DNA of 64,000 nt from Allobosea sp. 47.2.35 (GTDB lineage: Bacteria > Pseudomonadota > Alphaproteobacteria > Rhizobiales > Beijerinckiaceae): contig NZ_JANLGI010000017.1 of the NCBI RefSeq assembly GCF_024655635.1, forward strand, positions 62,001-126,000. Direction: 5' to 3'. Below, one piece after another: positions 35,445 through 44,155 of this stretch. A program made the position numbers and the translations under genes. The notes under the pieces were generated by a model. That model made no database searches. It saw nothing but the letters and a program-made list of their open reading frames with translations, and had not been told where the DNA came from. Position 1 is the first letter of the stretch, and each line of letters starts with the position of its first letter.

Positions 35445-36158
35445 CTAAGCCGCCGCCCGGAAGCGCGTCTCGCCCCGGTTCACGAAGCAGGTCTTGTCGA
35501 ACAGGGAGAGGTCAAGCGGATTGGGCAGGCGCACATCCGCGATCTCGGGGAACGGCTTGCCCGCCCCTTCATAGGAACGGTCGACCTGCGAGAGGAAGAC
35601 GAGGATCAGCCCCCTCTCCCGCGCGAAAGCTTTCAACGCTCTCACCTGCAGAGCCAGCTCCGGCGTGTCGCGGCGCTGATCGAGCAGTTGCAGGTAGTCG
35701 ATCACCGCCACCGTGCCCCGCGGCGCCTCCGCCAGTCTCGCGACGATATAGTCCGCACTGATCGCATCGGAGCAGTCGCAGTCGAACAGGCCGGCGAATT
35801 CACCCGGCTCGATGTTGATCGCCTGCAGCCTGGAGAACACGTCGGCCAGCGCGTATTCGAGCGTCAGGAACACACCTCGATGCCCGACCCGCATGGCCTC
35901 GGCCAGAAGGGCGAGGCCTGCAAGCGTCTTGCCCTGCCCCGGCCGCCCGGCGATCAGGACGAGATCGCCCGGCACCAGCAGGGGCCACAACGCGCGAATA
36001 GACGTCATTCCCGGCTGCTTCGCCGAGAGCAGGCTCCAGCTGCGATACCCCTCCTCGATCGCGATGCGATCGAGCGCGGCGTGGAGCGGGATGCGTTCCG
36101 CCCGGCTCATGAGCCTGGCCTTGCGCTTCAACTGATGGATCGGGGCCGACAAATTCAT
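35445..36158 (-). CDS. DnaB-like RecA-fold ATPase, stand-alone
   Basis: 237 residues. Walker A AGRPGQGKT at 70-78, Walker B VAVIDYLQLL and the SQVDR sensor (helicase motif H3) align with the C-terminal ATPase domain of replicative helicase DnaB, but the DnaB primase-binding N-domain is absent. The first 50 residues instead form a short helical segment (LKRKARLMSR, ALDRIAIEEGYRSWSLL). It might act on DNA or as a KaiC/RadA-like switch; no function can be assigned. It is convergent with the growth-pole gene and separated from it by the terminator. Confidence 0.82.
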   Translation of the reverse strand: MNLSAPIHQLKRKARLMSRAERIPLHAALDRIAIEEGYRSWSLLSAKQPGMTSIRALWPLLVPGDLVLIAGRPGQGKTLAGLALLAEAMRVGHRGVFLTLEYALADVFSRLQAINIEPGEFAGLFDCDCSDAISADYIVARLAEAPRGTVAVIDYLQLLDQRRDTPELALQVRALKAFARERGLILVFLSQVDRSYEGAGKPFPEIADVRLPNPLDLSLFDKTCFVNRGETRFRAAA

Positions 36159-36345
36159 GACTTGAACCTCCTATCGCGAGCAGCTGGCGCAATCCCTCCT
36201 CATACGTGATGCCCGGACAGTCGGTCAGGTCGTCGGAATGCCCTGCATGATGATGCTTCCCCGGCTGGAGGGGGGAGGCTCGGGCCGAGCCGGAATCAGA
36301 ATCTAACGCAGCCGCGGGCGGAAGGAAATCACCCGGGGAACGCGC

Positions 36346-36951
36346 TCAGCGTGCCCAGCGCACGATCTCGACCAGCACTTGGGACAGCGCCCGGTCGAGC
36401 GCCTGGGTCGCACCCGCCCCGTCGACAGCGCCGGCCGGCACCCGCGCCGCAAAGAGCCGCGCCCGCTGGATCTGCCCGGTCCGGTCGCCGACGATCCGCG
36501 CGGTGATCTCGACCACCGCCAAGCCCGTCGCGGCGTCGATGTTGAAGCTGCGGATATTGGTGTTGAGCTGAACGTCGGGGGATATGCGCTGGCCCGGCCC
36601 CGAGACCGAGCCGACCCGGCCGGCATTCTCGAAGGTCTGGATCAGGCGGGCCTGCACCAAGGCCGGCACCCGGTCCGCCCATTGCGCCCCGCCGACGAAG
36701 GAAAGCGCGCCGCTCGAATCCCGGACGATCACGCGATCGGAATCGAGCGCCTGCACCGCCGTCGGCTCGGCCACGACCATGATCGCACGCGAACCACCGA
36801 CCTTGCCGAACCCGCCGGGCGCCGACAGATCGAACGTGGTCGGCGTCGCCCCACCGCCGCAGCCGGCGAGCAGCGCGGTTACAGCCACGGCCAGGACGGG
36901 GAGGAAGCGGCGAGCCCGGCGGGCCGAAGGAAGCTGAACCTCGGTCGTCAT
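36346..36951 (-). CDS. ABC-type transport auxiliary lipoprotein of the Mla/MCE system
   Basis: 201 residues with a lipoprotein signal (LAVAVTALLAGC). It belongs to the ABC_trans_aux/PqiC-like family (TTFDLSAPGGF, MVVAEPTAVQALDSDRVIV, WADRVPALVQARLIQTFENAG), outer-membrane-anchored partners of MCE proteins. The gene starts 4 bp after mlaD, as the last member of the operon. The start ATG 36951 is fixed by the signal peptide; the longer frame reads through mlaD in another frame. Confidence 0.85.
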   Translation of the reverse strand: MTTEVQLPSARRARRFLPVLAVAVTALLAGCGGGATPTTFDLSAPGGFGKVGGSRAIMVVAEPTAVQALDSDRVIVRDSSGALSFVGGAQWADRVPALVQARLIQTFENAGRVGSVSGPGQRISPDVQLNTNIRSFNIDAATGLAVVEITARIVGDRTGQIQRARLFAARVPAGAVDGAGATQALDRALSQVLVEIVRWAR

Positions 36952-36955
36952 GGGG

Positions 36956-38098
36956 CTAGCGCGATCCGTTGTACTGGGGCAGCGGCGGCTTGCCGCCGAA
37001 AATGAACTGCTGCGGGTTGCGTTCGAAATTCCGCAAGGTCCGGTTGAGTTCCGTGAGCGTGCGCTTGCCGTCGGCCGCCAGCGACTCGACGTCGCGCAGG
37101 CCGGGCCCGGTGAAACGGTTGATGCCGGCGGTGATCTCGGCGGTGCGCTTGTCGAGATTGTCGGCCAGCGTCCGGATCGACTTGGCGGCGTCGGCGACCT
37201 CCTGGAACGCGCTGCGGCCATCAGGGCCCGAGCCGGATTCGAGGAAACCCTTCGCGGCCTTGAGCACGCCCTCGATCTGGTCCGCGGCCTTGTCTAGCTT
37301 GGCCGAGATCGAGGCCGCGTCCTTCACCACCTTGGCGACTTCGGCGCTGGAGCCGCCAAGCGCCCCGGTGAACTTGTCGACATTGTCGACGATGCTAGCG
37401 ATGCGGTTGCGATCGACCGAGCGGACCACGGCCGTGAGCTCCTCGCTGAGCGCCTGCAGCTTCTGCGAGAGTGGCTGGACCGTCTCGGCGATGCTGCCGA
37501 AGCTCGCCATCAGCTTGTCGACGCCATCGGCATTGTTGCCGAGCGCCTGCGAGAATTTCTCGACATTGCGGACGGTGTTGTTGATCGGCGTGGTGTTCTG
37601 CTTGATCAGTCCATCGAGCGAGGTGAGCATGCCATCGGCCTTCTGCGCGACGTTGCGCACGGTCTCGATGATGTCCTGCAGCTCGGAGCGCTCGGCGATG
37701 ATCGTCGGCATCGGCTCGCCAGGCTTGGCCTTCAGCATCGGCGCGGCGGGATCGCCGCCGATGAGCTGCAGCGCGACCACGCCGGCCAAACCCTGCGCCT
37801 CGATGCGCGCCCGCGTGTCGTCACGCACCGGCGTGGTGTTGGCGACCTGGATCTCGGCATAGATGCGACGCGGATCGTCCGGCTGGAGTTCGATGCTGGT
37901 GACCTCCCCGACGCGCAGGCCGTTGAACAGGACGCTCGATCCGCGGCCCAGCCCGGTCACGGTGCCGGTGAAGATGACGCGGATGCTTTCCTTGCTCCCC
38001 GCCCCACCGCTGTTGAACCAGTAGACAAAGCCGAAAGCCGCCGCGAGGACCGCGAGCGTGAACAGACCGACGAGTGCGTAGTTGGCGCGCGATTCCAT
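36956..38098 (-). CDS. mlaD: MCE-domain lipid transport protein (MlaD family)
   Basis: 380 residues. One N-terminal membrane segment (YALVGLFTLAVLAAAFGFVYW) anchors a single MCE domain (about 38-115; VTGLGRGSSVLFNGLRVGEV, VALQLIGG). A long helical C-terminal region (about 130-350) predicted as coiled coil could form the periplasmic tube as in longer MCE proteins. It hexamerises on the MlaFE complex and shuttles phospholipid between membranes. It lies 3 bp after mlaF. Confidence 0.92.
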   Translation of the reverse strand: MESRANYALVGLFTLAVLAAAFGFVYWFNSGGAGSKESIRVIFTGTVTGLGRGSSVLFNGLRVGEVTSIELQPDDPRRIYAEIQVANTTPVRDDTRARIEAQGLAGVVALQLIGGDPAAPMLKAKPGEPMPTIIAERSELQDIIETVRNVAQKADGMLTSLDGLIKQNTTPINNTVRNVEKFSQALGNNADGVDKLMASFGSIAETVQPLSQKLQALSEELTAVVRSVDRNRIASIVDNVDKFTGALGGSSAEVAKVVKDAASISAKLDKAADQIEGVLKAAKGFLESGSGPDGRSAFQEVADAAKSIRTLADNLDKRTAEITAGINRFTGPGLRDVESLAADGKRTLTELNRTLRNFERNPQQFIFGGKPPLPQYNGSR

Positions 38099-38101
38099 CG
38101 T

Positions 38102-38932
38102 CTAGCTGCTTTGTCCCTGCTCTCCTGCCGGCAGCCTGGCCATGGCGCGCTCCCCGCCGAAATAGGCCTTCAACCATGGATGGTCGGACGCCAGCATCGT
38201 CGCCAACGGGCCGACCGCGATCACCTTCTTGTCCGCCAGAGCGGCGATTCGGTCGCAGGCATGATACAGGCTGTCGAGATCGTGGGTTACCATGAAGACG
38301 GTCAGACCGAGAGTCTGCTTCAGGGTGATGATCAGATCGTCGAATTCGGCGGCGCCGATCGGGTCCAGCCCCGATGTCGGCTCGTCCAGGAAGACGATCT
38401 CAGGATCGAGCGCGAGCGCGCGGGCCAGCGCCGCGCGCTTGATCATGCCGCCGGACAATTCGGAAGGCGCCTTGTCGGCGGCGTCGCGCGGCAGGCCGAC
38501 GAGATCGAGCTTCACCATCGCCAATTCGTCAAGGAGGTCGGGCGAGAGTTCGAGATACTCGCGCATCGGCACCTGGATGTTCTGCTTCACCGTCAGGGCC
38601 GAGAACAGCGCACCCTGCTGGAACATCACGCCGAAGCGCCGTTCGAGCACGCGGCGCTGCTGCTGGCTGAGTTCGTCGACATCCTCGCCGAAGACCTCGA
38701 TCGTGCCGCGCCGCTTGCGGACGAGGCCGAGGATCGTGCGGGTCAGCACGGACTTGCCCTGGCCCGAGCCGCCGACGAAGCCGAGAATCTCGCCGCGCAA
38801 CACATCGAGATCGAGCCCGTCCATGATCACCTTTTCACCGAAGGCGACCTTGAGGTCACGCACGCGGATGACGGCCTCGGACTCTCCGGGGTCTTGCGTC
38901 TGAGCGGGGTGGGAGAGGTTCTGGAGCGTCAT
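38102..38932 (-). CDS. mlaF: Phospholipid ABC transporter ATP-binding protein MlaF
   Basis: 276 residues. Walker A GGSGQGKS, signature LSGGMIKRAALARAL (the GGM variant typical of MlaF) and Walker B VFLDEPTSGLDP, followed by the H-loop VTHDLDSL. It powers lipid transport with MlaE and MlaD. It starts 2 bp after the mlaE stop. Cytoplasmic face of the inner membrane. Confidence 0.94.
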   Translation of the reverse strand: MTLQNLSHPAQTQDPGESEAVIRVRDLKVAFGEKVIMDGLDLDVLRGEILGFVGGSGQGKSVLTRTILGLVRKRRGTIEVFGEDVDELSQQQRRVLERRFGVMFQQGALFSALTVKQNIQVPMREYLELSPDLLDELAMVKLDLVGLPRDAADKAPSELSGGMIKRAALARALALDPEIVFLDEPTSGLDPIGAAEFDDLIITLKQTLGLTVFMVTHDLDSLYHACDRIAALADKKVIAVGPLATMLASDHPWLKAYFGGERAMARLPAGEQGQSS

Positions 38933-38934
38933 CG

Positions 38935-40074
38935 TCAGAACGCGATCGAAGCGAAGAACATGGCGAAAAGCCCATCGACGACGATCACCATGAAGATCGC
39001 CTTCACCACCGAGGCCGTGACCTGCCGGCCGAGCGATTCCGCCGAGCCCTTGACCGCGAGCCCCTCGATCGAGGCGATCAGCCCGATGACAAAGGCCATG
39101 AAGGGCGCCTTGATCAGGCCGACGGCGAAATGCTTCCAGGTGATGACCGATTGCAGCCGGGCGAGGAAGGTATCGACGCCGATACCCCCGTAGAGCCAGG
39201 AGACGAGCCCGGCCCCGACCAGCCCGGCCATCGCCGAGATGAAGGTGAGGATCGGCAGCGAGATGATCAGCGCGAGGATACGCGGCACGACCAGAACTTC
39301 GATCGGGTCGAGGCCCATCACGCGCAACGCATCGATCTCCTCGCGCATCTTCATCGAGCCGATCTCGGCGGTGAAGGCCGAGCCCGAGCGGCCGGCAATC
39401 ATGATCGAAGTCAGGAGCACCGCGAGCTCGCGCAGGATCAGGATGCCGGTCAGGTTCACGACGAAGGCGGAGGCGCCGAACTGCTGCAGCTGGAAGATGC
39501 CCTGCTGCGCGACGATGCAGCCGACGAGGAACGAGATCAGCATGATGATCGGCGCGCCGTTGAAGGCGATCAGCTCGATCTGGTTGACCAGCGACGGCCC
39601 CCGGAACTTGCGCGGGCCGAGCACGACGCTGACCGAGCCGACCACGACCTCGCCGAGGAACATGGCGCCACCGACCATGTCGCGGCCGAAGCGCACGACG
39701 CCCTCGCCGATATCGACGAGAATGTCGACGATGCCGACATGCCGGTGCGGCTTCGGCGGATCGTCATGGACCTGGACCTCGGCCAGAAGGATACCGTGCT
39801 CGGGCCTGCTGCTGACGAGCTCGATTGCGACGCCATCCCGCTCCTGCCGGGCCTTCAGGCGGTTGAGTACATAGGCGCCGAGCGTGTCGAGCCGCGTCAC
39901 GTTGGAGAGATCGATCCGGGCGCCGGCCGTCGTCAGGCTTTCGGCGATCTCGCCGATCAGTTGCTCGATGCGCGGGGCGCGGTCGGCGCTCCACGAGCCC
40001 GCCAGCGCCACCGCGAGCGCGCCCGCGTCCTCGCGGATGGTCGCCTGCGGTTCGGCGGTATCGAGGCTCGCCAT
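38935..40074 (-). CDS. mlaE: MlaE-type permease with N-terminal STAS domain
   Basis: 379 residues. Residues about 15-100 form a STAS domain (ITIDLSNV-like: IDLSNVTRLDTLGAYVLNRL), standing in for a separate MlaB; residues about 130-379 are the MlaE membrane domain (GAPIIMLISFLVGCIVAQQG, SGSAFTAEIGSMK, EIDALRVMGLDP). The fusion of STAS and permease is common in alphaproteobacteria. ATG 40074 is taken; an open frame continues to 40281 with no homology. First gene of the operon. Confidence 0.92.
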   Translation of the reverse strand: MASLDTAEPQATIREDAGALAVALAGSWSADRAPRIEQLIGEIAESLTTAGARIDLSNVTRLDTLGAYVLNRLKARQERDGVAIELVSSRPEHGILLAEVQVHDDPPKPHRHVGIVDILVDIGEGVVRFGRDMVGGAMFLGEVVVGSVSVVLGPRKFRGPSLVNQIELIAFNGAPIIMLISFLVGCIVAQQGIFQLQQFGASAFVVNLTGILILRELAVLLTSIMIAGRSGSAFTAEIGSMKMREEIDALRVMGLDPIEVLVVPRILALIISLPILTFISAMAGLVGAGLVSWLYGGIGVDTFLARLQSVITWKHFAVGLIKAPFMAFVIGLIASIEGLAVKGSAESLGRQVTASVVKAIFMVIVVDGLFAMFFASIAF

Positions 40075-40386
40075 GTCGCCGTGAGGTCCCTGTTCCCCTG
40101 GCCGAACCGGCCCAGCAGCCTTGCGCGCCCGCACAGTGCCGGTCGCTTCAGCGTCCACCCCCTGCCCTGTATTGCCGTGCCGCGCGTGCTTGGCAAGCTT
40201 CGGGCAATCCATCGCTTTCCGCTGCGCCGCCAATGCCGCGAAAGGCCCGGCAACCACGCTCTCTCCGGCGTTCTGTTCCAATTCGGGGCGAAAGCAGCAA
40301 TTCCTTAAGAAATCGCAAGGCAGGCTCGAATTGTAACGTCACGACCGCCCTGCTGATTCGGCCGGTCCTTCGAAGGCAGATTCGTC
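40075..40386. other. Divergent intergenic region, mlaE and unknown gene (312 bp)
   Basis: It must hold promoters for both directions. I see an AT-richer patch around 40300-40340 but no confident promoter boxes, operator or RNA. An open frame upstream of mlaE crosses it without coding character. Confidence 0.5.
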
Positions 40387-41244
40387 ATGGGCGACGCGCG
40401 CTCGCTGACACCGCTGAGCCAGGCCGATTACGAGGCGATCGAAGCCGCGGTCATGGAGACTGCGCGTGGCCGCTGGTTCATGGTCGAATATGCCAAGCGC
40501 AACCGGCAGGCGGATACGCTGCAACTGCTCGGCGCCATCCAGCGGATCGAGCGGGTCGTCGGGCTTGGCGTGCAGGAGACCAGCCGGGAAACCAACCTGA
40601 TCGAGGCGGCTGCGCTGATCAGCGACCTGCGCACCGATCTCGAACGCATCAGCGGCAAGGCCGAGGCGCGTTCATCGGGGCTCGCCGCCCAGATCGAGAA
40701 GGCGGCCGGCTCCGTGCTCGCCGCGACCGAAAGCATCCAGGAAGCTGCCTGGGGCCTGCGCGAGACCGGCGCGGATCAGGAGGCTTGCGACTCACTCGAC
40801 CGCCATGCCGCCGAAATCTCGACGGCGATCGGCGTCGTCGACAGCGTGGTGCAGCGGATCGACAAGATCGCAGACACCATCGCGATGCTGGATTCGAGCC
40901 TGCGCGCCTTCGGCGAGGTTTCGCGCGATTCGAGCGTGAGCTTCGAGTCGATGACGGCGACCGCGGCAGCGATGACCGTGCCACCGCCCTCCGCCATGCC
41001 GCGCCAATACGACGATCTCGAGATCGCGACGGAGGGTCATCAGCCCGTCCCGATGGAGCGTGTCGACCGGCCGGCGGATGAAGCGCGCCTCGTCACCGCC
41101 CCGTTGCTCGACGACGACATCATCTTCAGCGATTCCGACGACGCGATGCCGGAGGCGTTGCGCCTGGCGGCGAGCCCGTCGGAGACCGCGATGCGTGAGA
41201 TCGACGCTCTGCCGGCCGAACGCAAGCTCGCCTATTTCGTCTAG
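40387..41244 (+). CDS. Uncharacterised helical protein
   Basis: 285 residues, no signal or membrane segment. The N-terminal segment DYEAIEAAVMETARGRWFMVEYAKRNR-type block (residues about 14-40) is a conserved patch I associate with uncharacterised alphaproteobacterial proteins, some annotated as CheZ-like. Residues about 50-200 are predicted mostly helical (LIEAAALISDLRTDLERIS, HAAEISTAIGVVDSVVQRID); the rest is acidic and probably disordered up to a short terminal helix. No enzyme motif. Single gene, divergent from the mla operon. Function unknown. Confidence 0.75.
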   Translation: MGDARSLTPLSQADYEAIEAAVMETARGRWFMVEYAKRNRQADTLQLLGAIQRIERVVGLGVQETSRETNLIEAAALISDLRTDLERISGKAEARSSGLAAQIEKAAGSVLAATESIQEAAWGLRETGADQEACDSLDRHAAEISTAIGVVDSVVQRIDKIADTIAMLDSSLRAFGEVSRDSSVSFESMTATAAAMTVPPPSAMPRQYDDLEIATEGHQPVPMERVDRPADEARLVTAPLLDDDIIFSDSDDAMPEALRLAASPSETAMREIDALPAERKLAYFV

Positions 41245-41261
41245 CTCGCTACGCCAACCGC

Positions 41262-42137
41262 TCAGTTCTCGCGGCGGATCGCGCTCTCGTGCCAGCGATG
41301 CAGCAAGAGGTACGAGATCAGGCTCGTCGCCAGGAAGATCGCGATGCCTGACAGCGAGATCATCACCAACGCCGCGAAGACGCGCGGGATCTTGAGCTGA
41401 TAGCCCGCTTCCAGGATGCGATAGGCGAGGCCCGAGGCGCTGCCGCCGGTGCCGGCGACGAACTCCGCCACGACCGCGCCGATCAGCGCGAGGCCGCCCG
41501 AAATCTTCAGCCCGGCCAGGAAATAAGGCAGCGCCGTCGGCAGCTTGAGATAGCGCATCGTCTGCCAGCGCGAGGCGCCGTAAAGCTCGAACAGGTTGAC
41601 GAGGTTATGGTCGGCCGAGTTCAGCCCGAGGATCGTGTTCGACAGGATCGGGAAGAAGGCGACGATCCAGGCGCAGATCAGCAGCGACAGGTCGATATCG
41701 TTGGCCCAGATGATGATCAGCGGCGCGATGGCGACGATCGGCGTGACCTGCAGGATGACGGCATAGGGCAGGAGCGCCATCTCCAGCCATTTCGACTGGC
41801 TGAACAGCACGGCGAGCGTCACGCCGACGACGACTGCGGCGGCCAGCGCCATGAAGGTGATTTTCAGCGTCACCCAGAGCGACCCGGAGAGCGTGCCCCA
41901 ATCCGCGACCAGCGTCTGGCCGACCAGGATGGGCCCGGGCAGGACATAATGCGGAATCTCATTCCAGCGGATGGCGAATTCCCAGAGCGCCAGCACGGCG
42001 ACGCCAATGACCAGCGGCGCGAGGATGCGCGGCCAGGTGCTGGCGGGCAGGCCGAGAATACGCGCCTCGGCCATCGCGACGGGCATCGCCTGCGCGTCGG
42101 TGCCGTCCGGGCTCAGTGTTTCGACGGGCGCGCTCAT
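41262..42137 (-). CDS. ABC transporter permease, NitT/TauT type
   Basis: 291 residues with about six membrane segments and the EAA-type loop (ELYGASRWQTMRYLKLPTALPYFLAGLKI) that docks the ATPase. The family imports nitrate, taurine, sulfonates, pyrimidine precursors and similar compounds. The start overlaps the ATPase stop by 4 bp. With its ATPase and NMT1-type receptor it makes one operon, last gene here. Confidence 0.92.
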   Translation of the reverse strand: MSAPVETLSPDGTDAQAMPVAMAEARILGLPASTWPRILAPLVIGVAVLALWEFAIRWNEIPHYVLPGPILVGQTLVADWGTLSGSLWVTLKITFMALAAAVVVGVTLAVLFSQSKWLEMALLPYAVILQVTPIVAIAPLIIIWANDIDLSLLICAWIVAFFPILSNTILGLNSADHNLVNLFELYGASRWQTMRYLKLPTALPYFLAGLKISGGLALIGAVVAEFVAGTGGSASGLAYRILEAGYQLKIPRVFAALVMISLSGIAIFLATSLISYLLLHRWHESAIRREN

Positions 42138-42952
42138 TGGCCGATCGCCTCCTTGAGCTTGGTGGAGGCGACGCGGCAGAGATGGGCGTATTCGCCGGAG
42201 GTCCGGAACAGGTCGTCGCGCGGATAGGCGGCATCGACCGAGAGATCGGCCATGACCCGGCCGGGGCGCGCCGCCATCACCACGATGCGCTGCGAGAGAT
42301 AGACCGACTCGAAGACCGAGTGGGTGACGAAGACGGCGGTGAAGCGCTCGCGCCCCCAGAGGGACAGCAGGTCGTCGTTGAGGCGATGGCGGGTGATCTC
42401 ATCGAGCGCCGCGAAGGGCTCGTCCATCAGCAGGATTTTCGGCCGCATCACCAGCGCACGCGCAATCGAGACGCGCATCTTCATGCCGCCCGAAAGCTCG
42501 CGCGGATAGGATTTCTCGAAGCCCTTGAGCCCGACCAGCGCCAGCATCTCGGCGGCGCGCGCCTCGGCCTCGGCCCGGGCCACGCCCTTGAGCTTGAGCG
42601 GCAGCATGACATTGGCCAGCGCATTGGCCCAAGGCATCAGCGTCGGGTCCTGGAAGACGAAGCCGAGATCGCGGGCGCCGTGGCCGGCGCTGCCCTGCGC
42701 CTCGCCGGTCTCGCCCGGCCAGGTGATCGTGCCGGAACTCGGCGCGCCGAGCCCAGCGATCATCCGCAACAGCGTCGACTTCCCGCAGCCGGAGGGACCA
42801 AGCAGGCTGATGAACTGCCCTGCCCCCAGCTCCAGATCGACATCGCGCACGGCGAGCGTGCCGTTGGCGAAGCGTTTCGAGACGTGCCGGACTGCCACCA
42901 GCGGCGTGCTCGCGGCGGATTGCGGCTTCGTCTCGTCCATCGTCACAGTCAT
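42134..42952 (-). CDS. ABC transporter ATP-binding protein, NitT/TauT type
   Basis: 272 residues. Walker A GPSGCGKSTLL, signature LSGGMKMRVSIARAL, Walker B ILLMDEPFAALD and H-loop VTHSVFE. Similar to SsuB/TauB. It lies 23 bp after the receptor gene and overlaps the permease by 4 bp. The GGMKMR signature is the form usual for this subfamily. Confidence 0.93.
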   Translation of the reverse strand: MTVTMDETKPQSAASTPLVAVRHVSKRFANGTLAVRDVDLELGAGQFISLLGPSGCGKSTLLRMIAGLGAPSSGTITWPGETGEAQGSAGHGARDLGFVFQDPTLMPWANALANVMLPLKLKGVARAEAEARAAEMLALVGLKGFEKSYPRELSGGMKMRVSIARALVMRPKILLMDEPFAALDEITRHRLNDDLLSLWGRERFTAVFVTHSVFESVYLSQRIVVMAARPGRVMADLSVDAAYPRDDLFRTSGEYAHLCRVASTKLKEAIGQ

Positions 42953-42975
42953 CTTTTCAGCAATGCTCGTCCGGC

Positions 42976-44007
42976 TCAGCCCTTGCCGATGCCCTTGTTG
43001 ACGAAGTCGAGGCTGTAGGCCTTCTTCACGTCGACGCCGGCCGGAACCACGCCGGCCTCGCTCATCGTCTTGTAGAAGCTCGCCCAGCGCGCATCGGTCA
43101 TCGCGCCGATGCCGAGCGTCTTGGCGTCGCCGGAGACGACGATGCCGCGATCGTTCATCACCTTGAGGGCGTAGTCGATCTTCTCCTGATCCATGTCGGG
43201 ATTGTCCTTCAGGATCCGGGCATTGGCGGCCTCGTTGCCGGCGCCGCCCTTCATGTATTCGGCCCAGCCTTCCAGCGTCGCGTCGGTGAAGCGCTGCACC
43301 AGCTCCTTCTTCTCCTGGACCATCTTCCGGGAGATCGTGATCGTGGTGTTGTAGTTCTCGAAGCCGGCATCGGCGAGGAGATGCACGACCGGATCGACGC
43401 CCGCCTTGCGGATGACGAAGGGCTCGGAGGACAGGAAGCCCTGTTGCGTCAGCTTCTTGTCGGCCAGGAACGGCGCCATGTTGAAGGTGTAGGGACGGAT
43501 CTGCTCGTCCTGGAAGCCGAACTTGAGCTTCAGGAAGGGCCAGAAGCCGACGCGGGCCTGCGCCGCGATCAGGATCGGCTTGCCCTTGAGATCGGCGAGC
43601 GTGTCGTTGCCCTGGCCGGGATGCGAAATCAGGACCTGCGGGTCCTTCTGGAAGATCGAGGCGATGCAGAGGAAGGGCAGGTTCTCATGCGCGAAGCTGA
43701 GCGCCTCCAGCGAGTTGCCCATGATCATGTCGACGCGGCCGCCGAGCAGGAGCTGGGTCGGGTTCTGCTGCGGGCCGCCAGGGCGGATCTCCACGTCGAG
43801 GCCGTATTTCTTGTAGATGCCGTTGGCCGCGGCGAGATAGAAGCCGCCATGCTCGGTCTGGGCGCGCCAGTTGGTCTGGTAGCTGACCTTGTCGAGCGTC
43901 TGCGCGTTGACGCGTGCGCCCGGCATCGGGATCAGCAGGGAGGCGGTGGAGCCGCCGATCAGCCCCAGCGCAGCGCGCCGGTTCACGCGATATTTCATCG
44001 TCGTCAT
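42976..44007 (-). CDS. ABC transporter substrate-binding protein, NMT1/THI5-like
   Basis: 343 residues. A Tat-like signal (RVNRRAALGLIGGS, cleavage near NAQ) precedes a THI5/NMT1 periplasmic-binding fold: SYQTNWRAQTEHGGFYLAA, GIYKKYGLDVEI, GGPQQNPTQLLLGGRVD. The family includes receptors for hydroxymethylpyrimidine, formyl-aminopyrimidine, riboflavin and other ring compounds; the ligand here is unknown. The start ATG 44007 has GGGAG about eight bases upstream. It is divergent from a creatininase-family gene, which probably processes the imported compound (inference). Confidence 0.9.
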   Translation of the reverse strand: MTTMKYRVNRRAALGLIGGSTASLLIPMPGARVNAQTLDKVSYQTNWRAQTEHGGFYLAAANGIYKKYGLDVEIRPGGPQQNPTQLLLGGRVDMIMGNSLEALSFAHENLPFLCIASIFQKDPQVLISHPGQGNDTLADLKGKPILIAAQARVGFWPFLKLKFGFQDEQIRPYTFNMAPFLADKKLTQQGFLSSEPFVIRKAGVDPVVHLLADAGFENYNTTITISRKMVQEKKELVQRFTDATLEGWAEYMKGGAGNEAANARILKDNPDMDQEKIDYALKVMNDRGIVVSGDAKTLGIGAMTDARWASFYKTMSEAGVVPAGVDVKKAYSLDFVNKGIGKG

Positions 44008-44105
44008 CTCGCTATCTCCCCTCACGCCTCGGCCGACCCGGCCACTGGCCCGTCTCCTTATCCCATGCGATAGGACGACGGGACAATGCAACGCCGTGCC
44101 GCCGG

Positions 44106-44121
44106 GTTTCTGCACAGAAAC
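44106..44121. promoter_or_regulatory. Palindrome in the receptor-creatininase divergent promoter
   Basis: GTTTCTG-CA-CAGAAAC is a perfect 7-bp-arm palindrome between the two divergent genes, 34 bp before the creatininase start. Candidate operator; no regulator gene adjoins it. Confidence 0.45.
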
Positions 44122-44155
44122 AAGGCGATCGCACCGGCTCCTGACAGGCCTGATC

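Noticed and set aside
44008..44155. Possible TPP or other riboswitch upstream of the NMT1-type receptor
   Set aside because: The conserved TPP-aptamer segments are not present on either strand; the only structure is the short palindrome at 44106-44121.
43889..44155. Longer N-terminus for the creatininase-family protein
   Set aside because: The extension reads through the divergent promoter and into the receptor gene; the creatininase fold begins directly after ATG 44156.
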